From Atkinsonella hypoxylon (Eukaryota > Ascomycota > Sordariomycetes > Hypocreales > Clavicipitaceae), in NCBI GenBank assembly GCA_000729835.1, contig JFHB01000025.1, forward strand, positions 62,001 through 126,000: 64,000 nt of DNA, given 5' to 3'. The notes under the pieces are model-generated. The model did no database searches. It had not been told where the DNA came from and was given only the letters and a program-made list of their open reading frames with translations. Position numbers and translations under genes: made by a program. Within the stretch, counting starts at the first letter, position 1. Every line of letters starts with the position of its first letter. This document shows, piece by piece, positions 33,831 through 45,608 of the stretch.

Positions 33831-34151
33831 CTATAATATATTATATACTAGCAAGCATCCGGGTTGTAAAGAGCTACATTGCGCGTCTTCTCCTGTCTTC
33901 AGCACCTGCTTGATCTCGTCCCTAAGTGGTTCCATGAACTGTGGGCTCCGGCCAAGCTCAATTATGGTTTGCTGTAGCAAGTCAAAAGTGGTATGTATTG
34001 CAAGCAACGACAAGGTCGACTGAAAAATCACAGGGTCAAAGGTTGAGCTAGTCATGGCTGCCTCTTGCTCTGCCCAGTCTACAGCATCATTGAAATAGCT
34101 CTGCACGCTCCTGAGTACATGGAGAGAAAAACTTACCCACTGACTCTCCAA
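33831..34151 (-). pseudogene. Cytochrome P450 fragment, degenerate
   Basis: The minus-strand reading contains YFNDAVDWAEQEA, then FDPVIFQSTLSLLAIHTTFD and LLQQTIIELGRSPQFMEPLR followed by DEIKQVLKTG. This matches the I-helix region of fungal P450s of the CYP68 or ent-kaurene-oxidase kind, in which an A-I-H-T-T core replaces the usual A-G-x-D-T-T. A possible splice donor (GTAAGT) sits upstream of the fragment at about 34134. After QVL the expected continuation is lost to a frameshift and AT-rich sequence. No heme-binding Cys region, N-terminal anchor or ExxR motif is present nearby. It is therefore a relic of a secondary-metabolism-type gene. Confidence is good for the family, low for the subfamily. 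Confidence 0.7.
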
Positions 34152-35587
34152 AGTTCTCTATTACTGTAGCTATTGATGAGAGTTAGCTGGGCTATTCACT
34201 ACCTGTCTGTCTACTTTTATGCCGCCCCTAGGGCTGCGCCGCCGGGGGCCCGGCCCTCTCCCGCTCCACTCTGACCACCCTAACGATGATGACGTTTCCG
34301 GAATACCCCCACCACTACCACAGGCCGCCACCAGCGCGGTCGCGGGACGGGGATCGCCGCTAGAGCGGTGGCGATCCGCTCCTCTACTGCGATAATGTTG
34401 CGGTGCTAGTAACTGGGGGCTGGGGCGGGTGCGCTAGGGGCCTAGGACGGAGCCAGGGGGGCTAAGGGATCTTTAATTGCTCGTATAGCTGCCTCCTACT
34501 CCGTAGACTGCTAGATAGTTCGGAGCCTGGACAGACAGGTCAGCATAGAAATAGACCTAGAACTAACAGGGGACCTCACCGCTGCTGCACCGCCTTCAGC
34601 ATAGTTGGCCTGGGGATTTAAGGAGAGCTTGGATGGCATCACGTTAGCGGCCGGGAATGCTTGCAGGAACACGCTGGCAACGCTGGATGGCACTGGGGCG
34701 CTGCCGGGCCGGACAACTTCACCCTAGGTTGGCAACCCTGCCCGTACTGAAGGACCTATTCCGTAGATGGATTAGAAAAAGCGAATGCGAAGGCTGGCTC
34801 TCCAGCGCAGCAGAGCATCCATTTCTTATAGCAGGGAACAGACCGGGACCGTCAGAGGCCTGTAATGTTCTTTACTTACTGCAACAATGGTCTTATTTAT
34901 GCTCATCTCCCTGGTTTCAACGGATTCAGGGAGGGGACGTCGGAAAGTCACCTTATGAGGCTTGTGGCTGGACAGCAGCTCAGTCACCAGTGTCATACGA
35001 GTGCTCCTCGGCGCTGAAAAGTATCTACACTGACACTGACAATCAAGGCAAGGTTGGGATCACCCAGTCTGCATTAGAACCATTAGAACAACGCCATGCT
35101 TACAAGTAGCTGGCCCCAATTCAATTAGATATGACAACAGCATATTAGCATAGCGCAACGGAAGGGAGAGAACTCCATAATTGGCTAATCGAAGGGTGGC
35201 GAAATTCGGGCACGAGAACTTGAGAAGGCTTCGATGGAATTTCGTCAATGTTTTGCTTTGGGCCAGTCCACAACATTTGCACAATGGATTTTGTGCATAC
35301 GGAATACATGTCTGGTACACCCACTGCACTGTACATTAAACGGGTCTGGTAGGACCAAGTGACGCGGGGCACCCCACCACTACACGCTGTCTGTCCTATT
35401 ACGGCATCCAACCCGCATGCTCCCAGGTAAGTCAACTTGCATTCGACATGTAACTCACACCAATCTCTGTCTTCTACTCGCATGACTACCAATACCAAAA
35501 ACCGTCACCACCAACAATTTTCCACTCGTATCGGCCCTTCCACAGAAACCCGTCTCTGAGGATAGCAGCGACCACCTCGCCCAGGTT
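34152..35587. other. Decayed, composition-shifted spacer upstream of CSN6
   Basis: No intact gene was found. From about 34.2 to 34.5 kb the base composition is strongly GC-rich with GGCCC and CCGCC blocks, then it shifts to mixed TA-rich sequence with ACTCCGTA (34497-34505). Open frames (34511-34693 minus, 34657-35109 plus) have no recognisable family features. The abrupt composition changes next to a P450 relic suggest old transposon or accessory DNA, but no terminal repeats or reverse-transcriptase motifs were seen. The last few hundred bases include the CSN6 promoter. Confidence 0.4.
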
Positions 35588-36955
35588 ATGGACGCCAAAA
35601 GCTCCAACCCTCTCATCTCCAGCCAGAAGAGCTCCCAGCTCCAAGCTGTGCTGCACCCGCTCATCCTGCTCACAATCTCCGACTACATCACGAGACATAC
35701 CCTGCGAGAACAAAAGGGGCCTATTGTTGGCGCCCTCCTCGGCCAGCAAAATGGTCGTGAAATCACCATTGAGCATGCCTTCGACTGCCATGTAAGGCCA
35801 GATCCCGAGCTGGGAAGTGGCTGGCTGCTTGATACCATGAAGTTCTCGTCCAGATTGGAACAAAGTACGTCCCCACTCTATTTTATTTCTCTTAGGCTCC
35901 TTGAAAATTCTATTTTCCCCCGTAAGAGCAACAATACACCAGGAAAAGAAGACTCAGGCTGACAAACGTGCCCAACCACAGTGGTTACGGTGCATAAAGA
36001 GCGGCAACTGGATCTCGTTGGCTGGTATACTATCATGCCTTCGACCGGCCCAACAGCAACGATTCTTCCCATTCACGCGCAAATTCTCGATCGCTATAAC
36101 GAGTCTGCCGTCCTATTAGGCTTCCATCCTGAAGATATCAGTGACATGTCCGTGGGCGGGAAACTTCCCCTTACCATATACGAAAGTAATTTCGAAGTCG
36201 ACGAACGAAAGCTTGACGACCAAGATTGTGATGACAAACGAATGCAAGACGGCGAGACAATCCTTCGACTCAAATTTCGTGAAGTGCCCTACACAGTAGA
36301 GACGGATGAAACCGAAATGATCAGCATGAATTACGTCGCTGCTGGGCCAGGGAACGCCGCATCCACATCAACAGGCTCCAAGGAAGACCGGCCAGCACGC
36401 TCAATAGAGGCTACGGGCAAGGGAAAGCGCCGATTGGTGGAAGCTGAGGATGAACAAGCCATGCCGCAAATCACCGACGATTCCAATGTAGATCTGACAC
36501 GGGAAGAAGAGGCCATGATATCTGCCCTTACGGCTAAAGCAAATGCCATCAAGATGCTACATATGCGTATCCGTCTGCTTACGACCTACCTGGAACGCCT
36601 CCCGCCATCCTATATTCATGGTGACCTAAGCTCTTCTGACCCTGGAAGCGGGAACCACACCACACCCTCCCTCCCAATCCTTCGCCAAATCCAGGCTCTC
36701 GTCAACAGGCTCGATCTCGTCATCCCTTCGAACAAAGAGGCCTTTGAACTGGAGATGCAGAAAGAAGCCAACAATGTTGGTATCATCAACTTACTGAACA
36801 GCATCATGCAAAGTCTCAATCGAGCCAGAGACGTTGGCAAAAAGCTCAGCATTATTGAAGCTACCAAGGCGACCTCTAAACGGAACGGCGCTGAACAGGC
36901 ATACTTGGCGTCTCCAGGACTTAACATACCAAGCGCTGGGGACATCTTGATATGA
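35588..36955 (+). CDS. csnF: COP9 signalosome subunit 6
   Basis: CSN6 is one of the two MPN subunits of the COP9 signalosome, which removes NEDD8 from cullins; in fungi it links to light response and development. Exons are 35588-35864 and 35982-36955, giving about 416 residues. The MPN domain is clear: [61 protein letters not shown]. The JAMM zinc ligands (HxH with a downstream Asp) are absent, as expected for the non-catalytic Csn6; the metalloprotease is Csn5. A linker with [20 protein letters not shown] precedes the C-terminal helical part. The frame is open upstream of this ATG but contains no other ATG, so a non-coding first exon is possible. It is convergent with VPS17. Confidence 0.93.
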
Positions 36956-37356
36956 GGGGATCAAAACGACCCGGTTCCAAGTAGGATAACCTGGAAGGCG
37001 TTTTTGCAGATCTCAGCAGCAGAAAGAAGGCGGTTGCGGAGAACATATCCACGGCACCCACTTTCAAACTTCAATTTGGGAGGTAACTGAGGTGCAGTAC
37101 TGATGGAAGGGGTAAGCATCAATGTTACAGAAGTAGAAACGGCGCAATACTCAAGTGCTCACGTTAGACATATCCTTAATGAAGCAAGAGCCACGGTACG
37201 GACGGGAGATCCGTCCCATTTAGAATTGCCGAACACCATGGCGGATATCCCTTATGCAGCAGACTCGCTTCCTTATTTTCTGCATTATATTAGGATATAC
37301 ATGCTCCATCAAAAGAATGATCGTCACAACTTCAATTTCACCCCTCATCCCCCAAC
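36956..37356. other. Convergent spacer between CSN6 and VPS17
   Basis: No gene was recognised. It should hold both 3' UTRs. Confidence 0.6.
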
Positions 37357-39266
37357 TTAGAAAGTGCTTGTTGCTAACCGGCTCGCCGCATTCCTTGCAT
37401 CGATTCTATCGTCATCATCCTCTTCGTTCACACCGGCAAGTGACAGCCGCCCAAGGCTACCATCCCTCAAATCGTCATTCGCTTCATTCTCTTCGGGGAC
37501 CTTGCCCATGAAGCTACCGGACGTGCTCCGCGTGGCATCCGACCAACGGGGCACACCACTCCATGCATCGCCCCTGGGACCCTGGCTAGACGCAAGACTT
37601 GATCTGCGCACAGCGGGATGAGCTTCGCGACCAAGGCGACTCAGTCCACCTGATGAGTCAATGGAGCGAATATCCGGCCGGACAGTCTCCAAGAGGGCTA
37701 GTGTTCGACGCTCGGCTTCAATTTCACGAAGAACGTATTCCCGGATACTGGCTCGTAGGTCCGTGGCCGTTCTGGAGAACCATTTTCGGCGTTCCTGAAT
37801 GAGATTCTGCGTCACTCGATGTGTCTTATTGTACAAGTTGGCCTCGGTCTGTCGGGCGTCATCCAGGGCGGTAATTGCCTCGTCGACTTTCTCACGACGG
37901 ACGCTGGAGCTTGCTTTGAGGCGGTCTGCGGCGTTGAGCTTGCTCCGCGTGGCTTCTTGCGATTGGAGGAAGTCCCGGATGAGGATTTGGCGGTTGGTGA
38001 GGGTTTCTTTAACGATGAAGGCGTCTTGGGAGTGGTATTGGAAGGGGTCGCCGATGGTGGCGGCCTGGGCGGTTGCTTGCGCGGCGTGGTAGTCGCCCAT
38101 GGTTTGGATCACGCGACCGAGTTTCTTGTAGGCGTTTGCTAGGCCGGGATGGGGTTCTTGAACGTGCATACTACTCAGTTTGACGCCGTAGTCTGATTCT
38201 GAAAGGCCGAGACCTGCGGGATGGTATTTTTTAGTGTTGTGTTTGAGAAAGAAGTCGTGGATTGGTTGAGAAACTTGAACATATCGACGTACCTCTCCTT
38301 GCTTTGACCATTTTGTCTACCTTGTGGCCGGCGTCCATGGTACCAAGGTAGAACAACTTGACTATGGGGCGGGCATCGGCCAGCTCGGGGGTATCATCAG
38401 GTGGAGGGGCAAATTGTTTCAGAATCTTTCTACGAACGCCGGTAGCTGGCTGCTTCATCTTCAACAGCGGACTGTAGCCGAAATCACTCTCTACAAAAAG
38501 GACCATTTCGTCATCTCGCGTGAGGATCTCGTTGCTGCAGGTGTAATTGAACCATCGCTGCATCATGGCCTTGACTCGGGTTTCGTCTTCATCGGTGCCC
38601 GCGCCGGCTGCTGTGACGGGAGGTGGTACAGCGGGGACCAAAGCTTCAGGATTTGCGGACACGAGGTGTTCAGCGAGTTTGACGAACTCGGAGTGTAAGC
38701 GTCTAACATCTCGGTATTGCGTTGTTCGGAAGGACGGGAGGTTAGTCTTGAGCAGCAAGAGTTAGCATGGGTGTTCAGCGTATATTCAGGGCATTGTTGG
38801 GTGCAAAACCTACATGGACGTCAAATCGAAGCACGGGATCTTTTTTCCCAGTGCGTTCCAAGCCCGTTATCTTCGCTTGTAACCTATATTGTGACCGCGG
38901 CTGGGGAAGGGCATGTTGCTGTTGCTGCTGGGCCTGTTGCGCTTGTATCTGGTGTTGATCTGAGAATTGTCGAGAAGCGCCAATTTGAGTTTCGTCCGTG
39001 TGCTCGGCTACAGATGAGCCCTGCGTGGTGGACTGCTCAACATCGCCCCCCTCGGTCCCTGGCTCTGCCGTCGCAGTTGCGGGCCTTGCGAAATCTTCCT
39101 GGCTGCTCGAGTGCCTGAGAGTAGGAGCTTGCGGGCTATACGGGAATGGATCGCCCGGAATGTCAGTGAAGCCAGTACGCGTCTGCTGGGGGGATGAGCT
39201 TCGGCTGTTCGCCCAGGGAGATGCCGCCGGATCATCAGCCTCGTGAGCTGGGGCACTGTAATCCAT
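37357..39266 (-). CDS. vps17: Retromer subunit Vps17 (PX-BAR sorting nexin)
   Basis: Vps17 pairs with Vps5 as the membrane-bending half of the fungal retromer, which returns receptors from endosomes to the Golgi. Exons on the minus strand are 39266-38814, 38746-38293 and 38213-37357, giving about 587 residues. The N-terminal 120 residues are disordered and contain a short poly-Gln tract. The PX domain runs from YRLQAKITGLERTGKKDPVL through NLPSFRTTQYRDVRRLHSEF to LVSANPEALVPAVPPP. The canonical basic phosphoinositide pocket is weak. The C-terminal half is BAR-like: HPGLANAYKKLGRVIQTMGD, then DFLQSQEATRSKLNAADRLK and a charged helical segment through RTLALLETVRPDIR. The Ser-rich acidic tail is variable. 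It is divergent from BCP1, with 584 bp between starts. Confidence 0.92.
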
Positions 39267-39850
39267 CCCGTCCGAATTGACAATGGCTCAGGGCCTCGTG
39301 CTTGGGGCTCGGAAGGTGATGGTAGTGGTGACGTGAAGATGTCGAGGTGCGGGGTTAGAGACGGTCAAAGGTCGCTCTATCACGAGAGCATTGCGTGTGA
39401 ACTTCAAGAAGCTGATTTCTTCCTCAATCAGGTGTACGGTGGTGACTTGTTATCTATCTGCCCGGCAGGTGAAGCTCGGTGGTGACGCAAGTCCCAGGCT
39501 GGCTGCGGAGTGCAGATTTATCAGCCTTCCATCTTCTGGTTGTAGCTCCATCATTGGTTCGTCAGAGTTAGGTGCGGGTCTGCCTGAGAGGTACATACAA
39601 GAGAAAGTCGATCCAGAGACCAGGGGAATGCGGTGCGGGGCCAGCGCGGGACATAATCTCGATGGAAAGCTTTCCGGACGAGGAAAAAAAAAAGTGGCGG
39701 CCGTCGAATATTCTTCGACATCAAAGCTCAGCTCTCGATTTCGCTTTCTCGTGATTATCAGCAGCCTTCTCACTACTGCGCATAGTTCGTTGTCCTTCGC
39801 GCAAATAATTGATTGTCTTGAGTGTCACCTAAATCTACCGCACCTCCAAA

Positions 39851-40772
39851 ATGGGCAGGAAGCGATCGAGGGAAGAGGGCAAAGACGCCTCACCAGCTGA
39901 TACTGGCGCGGACGCAATGGACGAGGATAACAGTGACGACGAGGTAGCCTCTAGGCGCATGAATCTTGTTGACACATAAATGGGCTACTAAAAATGGGTT
40001 TCAGGACTTTGACATGATCGACGTGGAATTCGAATGGTTCAACTTCGACCCGGAAATCGACTTCCAAGGCGTCAAGTCTCTTTCACGGCAGCTCTTTGAC
40101 GTCGACGCAAACCTCTTCAACATGTCTGCTCTGTCAGACCTCATTCTCTCACAGCCGACAATCGGGTCAACAATCAAGGTCGACGGCAAAGAGACTGACG
40201 CCTACGCAATGCTTACCGTGCTCAACACGCACGTCCATCGCGACAAGGAACCCATGAACGATATTCTGAAATACTTATCCGACAAAGCCAAGGCTAATGA
40301 TTCGTTGGCTGTCATTCCTGACCTTCTTGCGTCCGACAAACATGTCGGTCTTGTCATATCAGAGAGACTCATCAACATCCCACCAGAGATCAGCCCTCCA
40401 TTGTATTCGATGCTGGTTGACGAGATCGAGGCTGCCGTTGAGGACAAAGAGCCCTACGAATTCTCGCATTACTTGATTGTGTCAAAGACCTACCAGGAAG
40501 TAGAGTCAACTTTGGATGTGGACAAGCGCAAAAAGAAGAAGGCCAAGGAGGAGACTACCACATTTTACTTTCATCCTGAGGACGAGGTATTACACAAGCA
40601 TGCGCTGGCGTATGGCAGTTTCGCGTACACTAAGGAAGATGATGTCGCGGCAGATAGCAAGCGAGCTTTCCAGGAAGCGGGTATCAAAACGACCGGACAT
40701 ATGATACTGATTGAAGCTAGCAAGTTCAATGATGCGGTCAAGGCTATCGCGGCGTACTTAAAACCTCAATAA
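39851..40772 (+). CDS. bcp1: Bcp1/BCCIP nuclear export and ribosome chaperone protein
   Basis: Bcp1 is the fungal BCCIP. In yeast it chaperones ribosomal protein Rpl23 and aids nuclear export of Mss4. Exons are 39851-39943 and 40005-40772, both phase 0, giving about 286 residues. The N-terminus is acidic and disordered ([12 protein letters not shown], then [11 protein letters not shown]). Family landmarks follow: [52 protein letters not shown] and a terminal helix ending in [10 protein letters not shown] Lys-rich stretch ([11 protein letters not shown]) in the middle is a candidate nuclear signal. The intron donor is GTAGCC, a little weak, but the joined frame is exact. The stop lies only 130 bp from the ARO7 stop on the other strand. 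Confidence 0.93.
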
Positions 40773-40902
40773 AGCATCAGTGCCAGAACGGATAAAATAT
40801 AGAATTGCCTCGACTAATCAAAGTGCAATGTAATAGATACTTATGTCTTAAAATGTCCAGATACGGTGCATTATGACATATCGAGCCTCCACCACCCCGA
40901 TA

Positions 40903-41863
40903 TCATTCCTCGAGCCGTTGCATCAAGTACTCCACTTCAACCTCCTTCGTCAGGGGAATCACGAAATCCTCATACATAGCGACCACGGCATCCACATCGA
41001 TCTTGTCATTCCCCTCGGTCGAGTCTGGAGCTGACGGGTCTTTACCATAAGTCAATGCTTTCAAACGCAACCTCTCAAGCACCGACTTCTCAACGGCCTT
41101 GTTCGTAATGCTCTCTGCGATACTTGCACGGTCATTTGCCTTGATCAAACGCGTATATTTCTCCGGATCAGACTGGAACTTGGATTCAGCGACAAATTTG
41201 CCAAAGTGAATTCTTCGAGACAGCGCCTGCAAGCATGCGAAATCTTCGGTAGCAGCCGAGCCGTAATTTTCCTGAGATTCCCCCCGGTCCTCGCGACCGA
41301 AGTTGGGACAGACAGCGGGTAAAAATTTCTCAATATAGAATTTCTTGATCTTCTGATTTACGTTGACATTGTTGGGGTGCAATATTTTCGGGTAGTTAAG
41401 CGGTTTGAGAATCGGGGTCTGGATGGCATTGGGGAAGAACGGGTACTCGTCGGGGGATTCGTAGCGGCGGATGAGAGACTGGAGCTTTTCTTGCTCGCAG
41501 AAGTACCAGTCGAAGAAAGACAGGTTGCTATTAGGGATCTTGATGGCGCCTGGAATATAAATAGTCTACTCGTGCTTCCTGTGTTAGTATTGTAAGACTT
41601 GAAAGGAAAGGCAATGGGCCATGAGACAGGATGCGAAGTCGGAAGGTTGTGGACCTTGTTGAGAGCGAATTGAACACGCTCAATAAGATGGAATATGATC
41701 GTGTCCTCAAGGCGACTTGTACCGGGTCAGTTTTGAGTGCATTAAAAGTGGTAGAGCATTTGCGTGGAGCATTGGTATTGGCAACACCTTACATCAACTG
41801 AAAACGGATGCGAGACAGATCCAGGGCCTTGGAGGCATCGTTCATGTCAACCACGGAATCCAT
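40903..41863 (-). CDS. aro7: Chorismate mutase (Aro7 type)
   Basis: Chorismate mutase converts chorismate to prephenate for Phe and Tyr synthesis. Three minus-strand exons are 41863-41793, 41715-41655 and 41565-40903, giving about 264 residues, close to yeast Aro7 (256). The start [20 protein letters not shown] is continued by [20 protein letters not shown] on exon 2 and by [20 protein letters not shown] on exon 3. Downstream lie [40 protein letters not shown] and [12 protein letters not shown], the substrate-binding and allosteric part. The Arg, Lys and Glu of the active site (for example in [19 protein letters not shown]) are present. The second donor is GTCCAC, unusual, but the reading frame is fixed by the family on both sides. 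Confidence 0.94.
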
Positions 41864-42451
41864 GGCGACCCGCAGGTAGAAGGAAGCTTGAGGTGGGCAA
41901 CAACGGAAGCTCGGCTAAAGCAGGTCGTCCTCTGCAATTCGGTAGAAGCTGACTTCGCGCAAGAGGTTGCTGAAGATTCAGAAGCTTCTCTGATTTTTCT
42001 TTAATGTCAACGCAAACAAGTCACACAGCGAGCCAACTGGGAATCGAGGCTAGACATGACATTTGAGGTTTATTCGGTTCATTCCACAAGCGGTCTGAAG
42101 GCTGCTCCACCTTTTTCTTGAATAATGTCATCAGTTGTCTATGGAACTAATAATACTCCGTAGTGCAAGCCACCACCGAATTACAGTGGGTGCAGGACCG
42201 TACCTACAGTGGCACTGCAGGTACCTTAGGTGCCTTAGGTACCTGGCCTAGCCACCAACCCATCCATCACCCTTCGCCCTCCCTGCCCTGGTATTAGCAG
42301 CCAAGGCAGCTCTATCTAGCGACTGGTTTGGTCCTTGGAGTTGGCTCGCGCAAATGTATGTCGACAAAAGCTGTCGCCTCGCGAAACCAAGTCATTGTGC
42401 AGTGAACCTTGCGCAAATTGCTCCCCTGGATGTCCGGTCGCCCACCTCACC
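41864..42451. promoter_or_regulatory. Bidirectional promoter region ARO7 / MDV1
   Basis: This 588-bp divergent spacer holds TACTCCGTA (42154-42162) and a cluster of GGTACC/CCTTAGGT motifs (about 42218-42256). No TGACTCA was found here, in contrast to the threonyl-tRNA synthetase promoter. Specific sites are not established. Confidence 0.4.
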
Positions 42452-44845
42452 ATGGCTGATTGTGAAAATAGCCATTATGACTTTCTGGACGACGCCGATG
42501 AGGAGCAGTCAATCATATCGGTACGTCCATGGCCCATATCCACCACCGCCGGCTGCACCCCGTGTTCTCTATAGTAGTTAGAGAATGGCCATGACCGTCA
42601 CCTGCAACCAACCCATTGGATCGTGTGACAGCCGCGCTCGGCAGCGTTTCGTTCGCGTATGACAACACAACAGAAAACAGAGAAAATCACCAAGAAGTGC
42701 CTTTCTCTTGTTTCAAACATCCTTCGCCGTTACCAGACGTCCGAAACTGCGGCTTTGCTAACATGGTGAATGATGCTCTGCAGACTCGGGGGCTGGAGGC
42801 ATTCGGCCGCAAGGTCACGACAACGGCCTCCCATCTCATGGCTACTAATGCCGACGCAACTGCGCATCATTACCAAACAGCGATGGCACAAGTGCACAGG
42901 CAGTTGACACGGCCCTCTATTCAACGCAGCGTCTTTGCCCTGGCCAGGAGGACGCCGACTGAGATTGTGCGTTCGAAACTGTCCACCGCCGAAATCCAGC
43001 ACCGTGCCGTCAGTTTCCTCTCTGATGACCTGCTATCCAATATTCCCGAAGATGAGAATGCGTTTTCGCTCTTCCAGGGCTTCCAGGCCAGCTTCCCCGA
43101 GATGACCGACGAGGGTAAGAAGCATCGCCGGCGAGTATCAAGAGGTAGGAAGTTATTAGATGACAGGGACTCCAAAACCCCTACCGAACCGGCTGCCAGC
43201 CTCGCGCATGTGCAAAAGGAGAAGGCGGCGATGATGCATGAATTCGAGTTGCTAGGAATTCGAAAAGGCATGGCGAGCAGCGAAATTCGCGAGATCGATA
43301 ACAAGATTGCCAACCTGCAGGGTATGCGCAAGATCATATTGGAAAGACTGGCGGGACTAGAGCAGGAAGAAGCCTTGCTGGAACATGACAGTACGTCTTT
43401 TTTGCTCTGTGGCTCTACCGCAAGCACAGAGAACTCGAGAAGACTACTGACCCGCGGAAAATCATAGTCATTGATGTCGAGGGGCGCCTGGAGGTTGCGC
43501 AAGCTCTAGCAGATGAAGCTGAAGCTATTGCACGAAACACTCCCACCAAGGATGAAATCGATCTTGTCGGCGACGCAGATGACCACGACCCCGAATTCAT
43601 GTCACAATCTGTGTATGGAAGAATACCGAGCTCGACACATACAACTCCTACAAAAAGACCGAAGAAAGTACATCGCCGCAAGTCGATGCCCATATTACAC
43701 GAACATTTCGAAGCTGGTTCCAACATACGACAAATCCGCGCCCATAAAGACACAGTAACCGCATTAGATTTTGACGCACCATTTGGCACCATGGTTAGCG
43801 CTGCTCTGGACGATACGGTCAAGGTCTGGGATTTGAATGCAGGGCGGTGCATGGGGATCCTAGGAGGCCACACTGCGTCTGTAAGGGCGTTACAGGTCGA
43901 GGATAATATCCTCGCCACTGGTGCTGCCGACGCTACGATTCGTTTGTGGGATTTGAGTCGATCAACCTATGACCCTCATGGCAACAGCTACGGCAAGAAA
44001 GAGGATGAGGACGAGGACGCCATCGCGTTTGAAAATCCCGACGACCAACCCATCGACCCTCCAGAAGGTAGCATGAATGATTGCGAGCTCTACATCCTCG
44101 AGGCTCATATGGATGAGGTTACTGCGTTGCATTTTAGAGGTGATGTTCTTGTCTCTGGCTCTGCGGACAAGACAATACGTCATTGGGATCTTAACAAGGG
44201 GCGTTGTGTACAGACTTTAGATGTAATGTGGGCTGCTGCTCAGGCTTCGGCCAGCTCGAGTGCTACCGAGGGCAACTGGCGACCGACTGGTCGATCTGCA
44301 TCCAGTTCATCCGACTTTGTAGGAGCCCTGCAGGTGTTTGAATCTGCACTGGCCTGTGGAACTGCAGACGGAATGGTGCGATTATGGGATCTACGAAGTG
44401 GGCAGGTGCACCGCAGCTTGGTTGGACACACTGGCGCGGTCACCTGTCTGCAATTTGACCACGTCCACCTTGTGACGGGAAGTTTGGATAGAAGCGTCAG
44501 AGTATGTTCGCCCTCCCTTAGGGCCAAGCCATCTTGTCTATAATCTGACTTACTAACCATCCCATGTAGATATGGGACCTCCGGACAGGCGCCATCTTTG
44601 ACGCATATGCATATGATAACCCCATCACGAGCATGATGTTCGATGCAAGGAGGATAGTCAGCGCAGCGGGTGAAGACGTGGTCAAAGTGTACGATAAGGT
44701 AGAGGGCAGACAATGGGATTGCGGCGCGGGCATAGCAGAGGCAGACGAGGGCAAGACCCCAGCTGTGGTTGAACACGTACGTGTGCGAGACGGATATTTG
44801 GTTGAGGGTAGACGTGATGGTGTCGTGGGGGTATGGGCATGTTAA
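42452..44845 (+). CDS. mdv1: Mitochondrial division WD40 adaptor Mdv1/Caf4
   Basis: Mdv1 links the membrane receptor Fis1 to the dynamin Dnm1 in mitochondrial fission. Exons are 42452-42520, 42784-43390, 43468-44501 and 44570-44845, giving about 661 residues. The N-terminal part ([60 protein letters not shown]) binds Fis1. A coiled coil follows ([20 protein letters not shown] to [10 protein letters not shown]). The C-terminal propeller begins with [20 protein letters not shown] and has about seven blades with KVWDL, IRLWDL, IRHWDL and VRLWDL signatures. The first intron is long (263 bp) for this window, with a good TGCTAAC branch site near its end. Two acidic insertions lie between blades. 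Confidence 0.92.
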
Positions 44846-45442
44846 TTGAGGTGTTATTCATGGGCAACCCTATGGGTGTTGGTTGTGACGGTGTCCTTGG
44901 TCTCGGCTACGATGGTACAGGGTACCGCTTAGTCGTACAAACCAAGCGCTTGTACAAAAGATTGGACGTTGTGCATGACCAGATATTTCTTTCCAATGCG
45001 ATTGTGGGCTTGATGTCAACGAATACCATTTTGATGAATAATTTCCGTCAGCCATTCCCATTTCAGAAACCACTTTGTATCTCGGTTGTGTTCTTTTGAG
45101 AGTGCATTCCAAGGCTTTGGGGGGGGGGGAACAAGCACATTCGCACTGACCCACTTGTGGAATCATATAAAATCATCGCGGTGAAAGGTAGTTCTTCCAC
45201 TGTACTAATGACTTTTATACCAAGATGCAAGTCCAAGCAAGTCCCGAGATTCAAAGAGCTACTTCACACGTCTAACGGTCTTATCCAGTCTTGAAAGTTA
45301 TCACAAGTTAGTCAATCATCAACACGAGCGAACGAGGATAAGTTGGTCGGCAACGCACTCCGCACAAAGCAGTCTCCACATCTCCGTAATTGTGGCTGGG
45401 CCCAATCGGGAAACATCAGGGCCCGAGCATAACTCTAACGAC
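44846..45442. other. Spacer upstream of the JmjC gene
   Basis: No gene was recognised. A G run lies at about 45118-45129. It is expected to hold the MDV1 3' UTR and the promoter of the JmjC gene. Confidence 0.5.
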
Positions 45443-45601
45443 ATGGGTGATTTCCACAGCCAAACCGGCCTCGATCTCACAGAATTAATTGTCGAGGATG
45501 ACGCTGAAGACGACCCCATGCTCGTGGCAGCTGTCTTCGCGTACTTCTACCTGCTAGACGCACAAAAGAGAGCAGCGTCGTCCACCCCAACGCCTTTTTG
45601 A
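45443..45601 (+). CDS. Short ORF (52 codons) just upstream of the JmjC gene
   Basis: The ATG opens MGDFHSQTGLDLTELIVEDD, continues AEDDPMLVAAVFAYFYLLDA and stops at 45599-45601, with a second stop (TAA) right behind. The JmjC ATG lies 7 bp further on, in another frame. The peptide has an acidic patch followed by a hydrophobic helix, a more protein-like composition than most shadow ORFs. No splice that would join the two frames was found. It is either an upstream ORF repressing the JmjC gene or a small independent protein on the same transcript. Confidence 0.4.
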   Translation: MGDFHSQTGLDLTELIVEDDAEDDPMLVAAVFAYFYLLDAQKRAASSTPTPF

Positions 45602-45608
45602 TAAGGAA

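Noticed and set aside
34657..35109. 150-codon frame in the decayed island
   Set aside because: It begins with a non-ATG codon and has no similarity I can name. The region shows other signs of decay.
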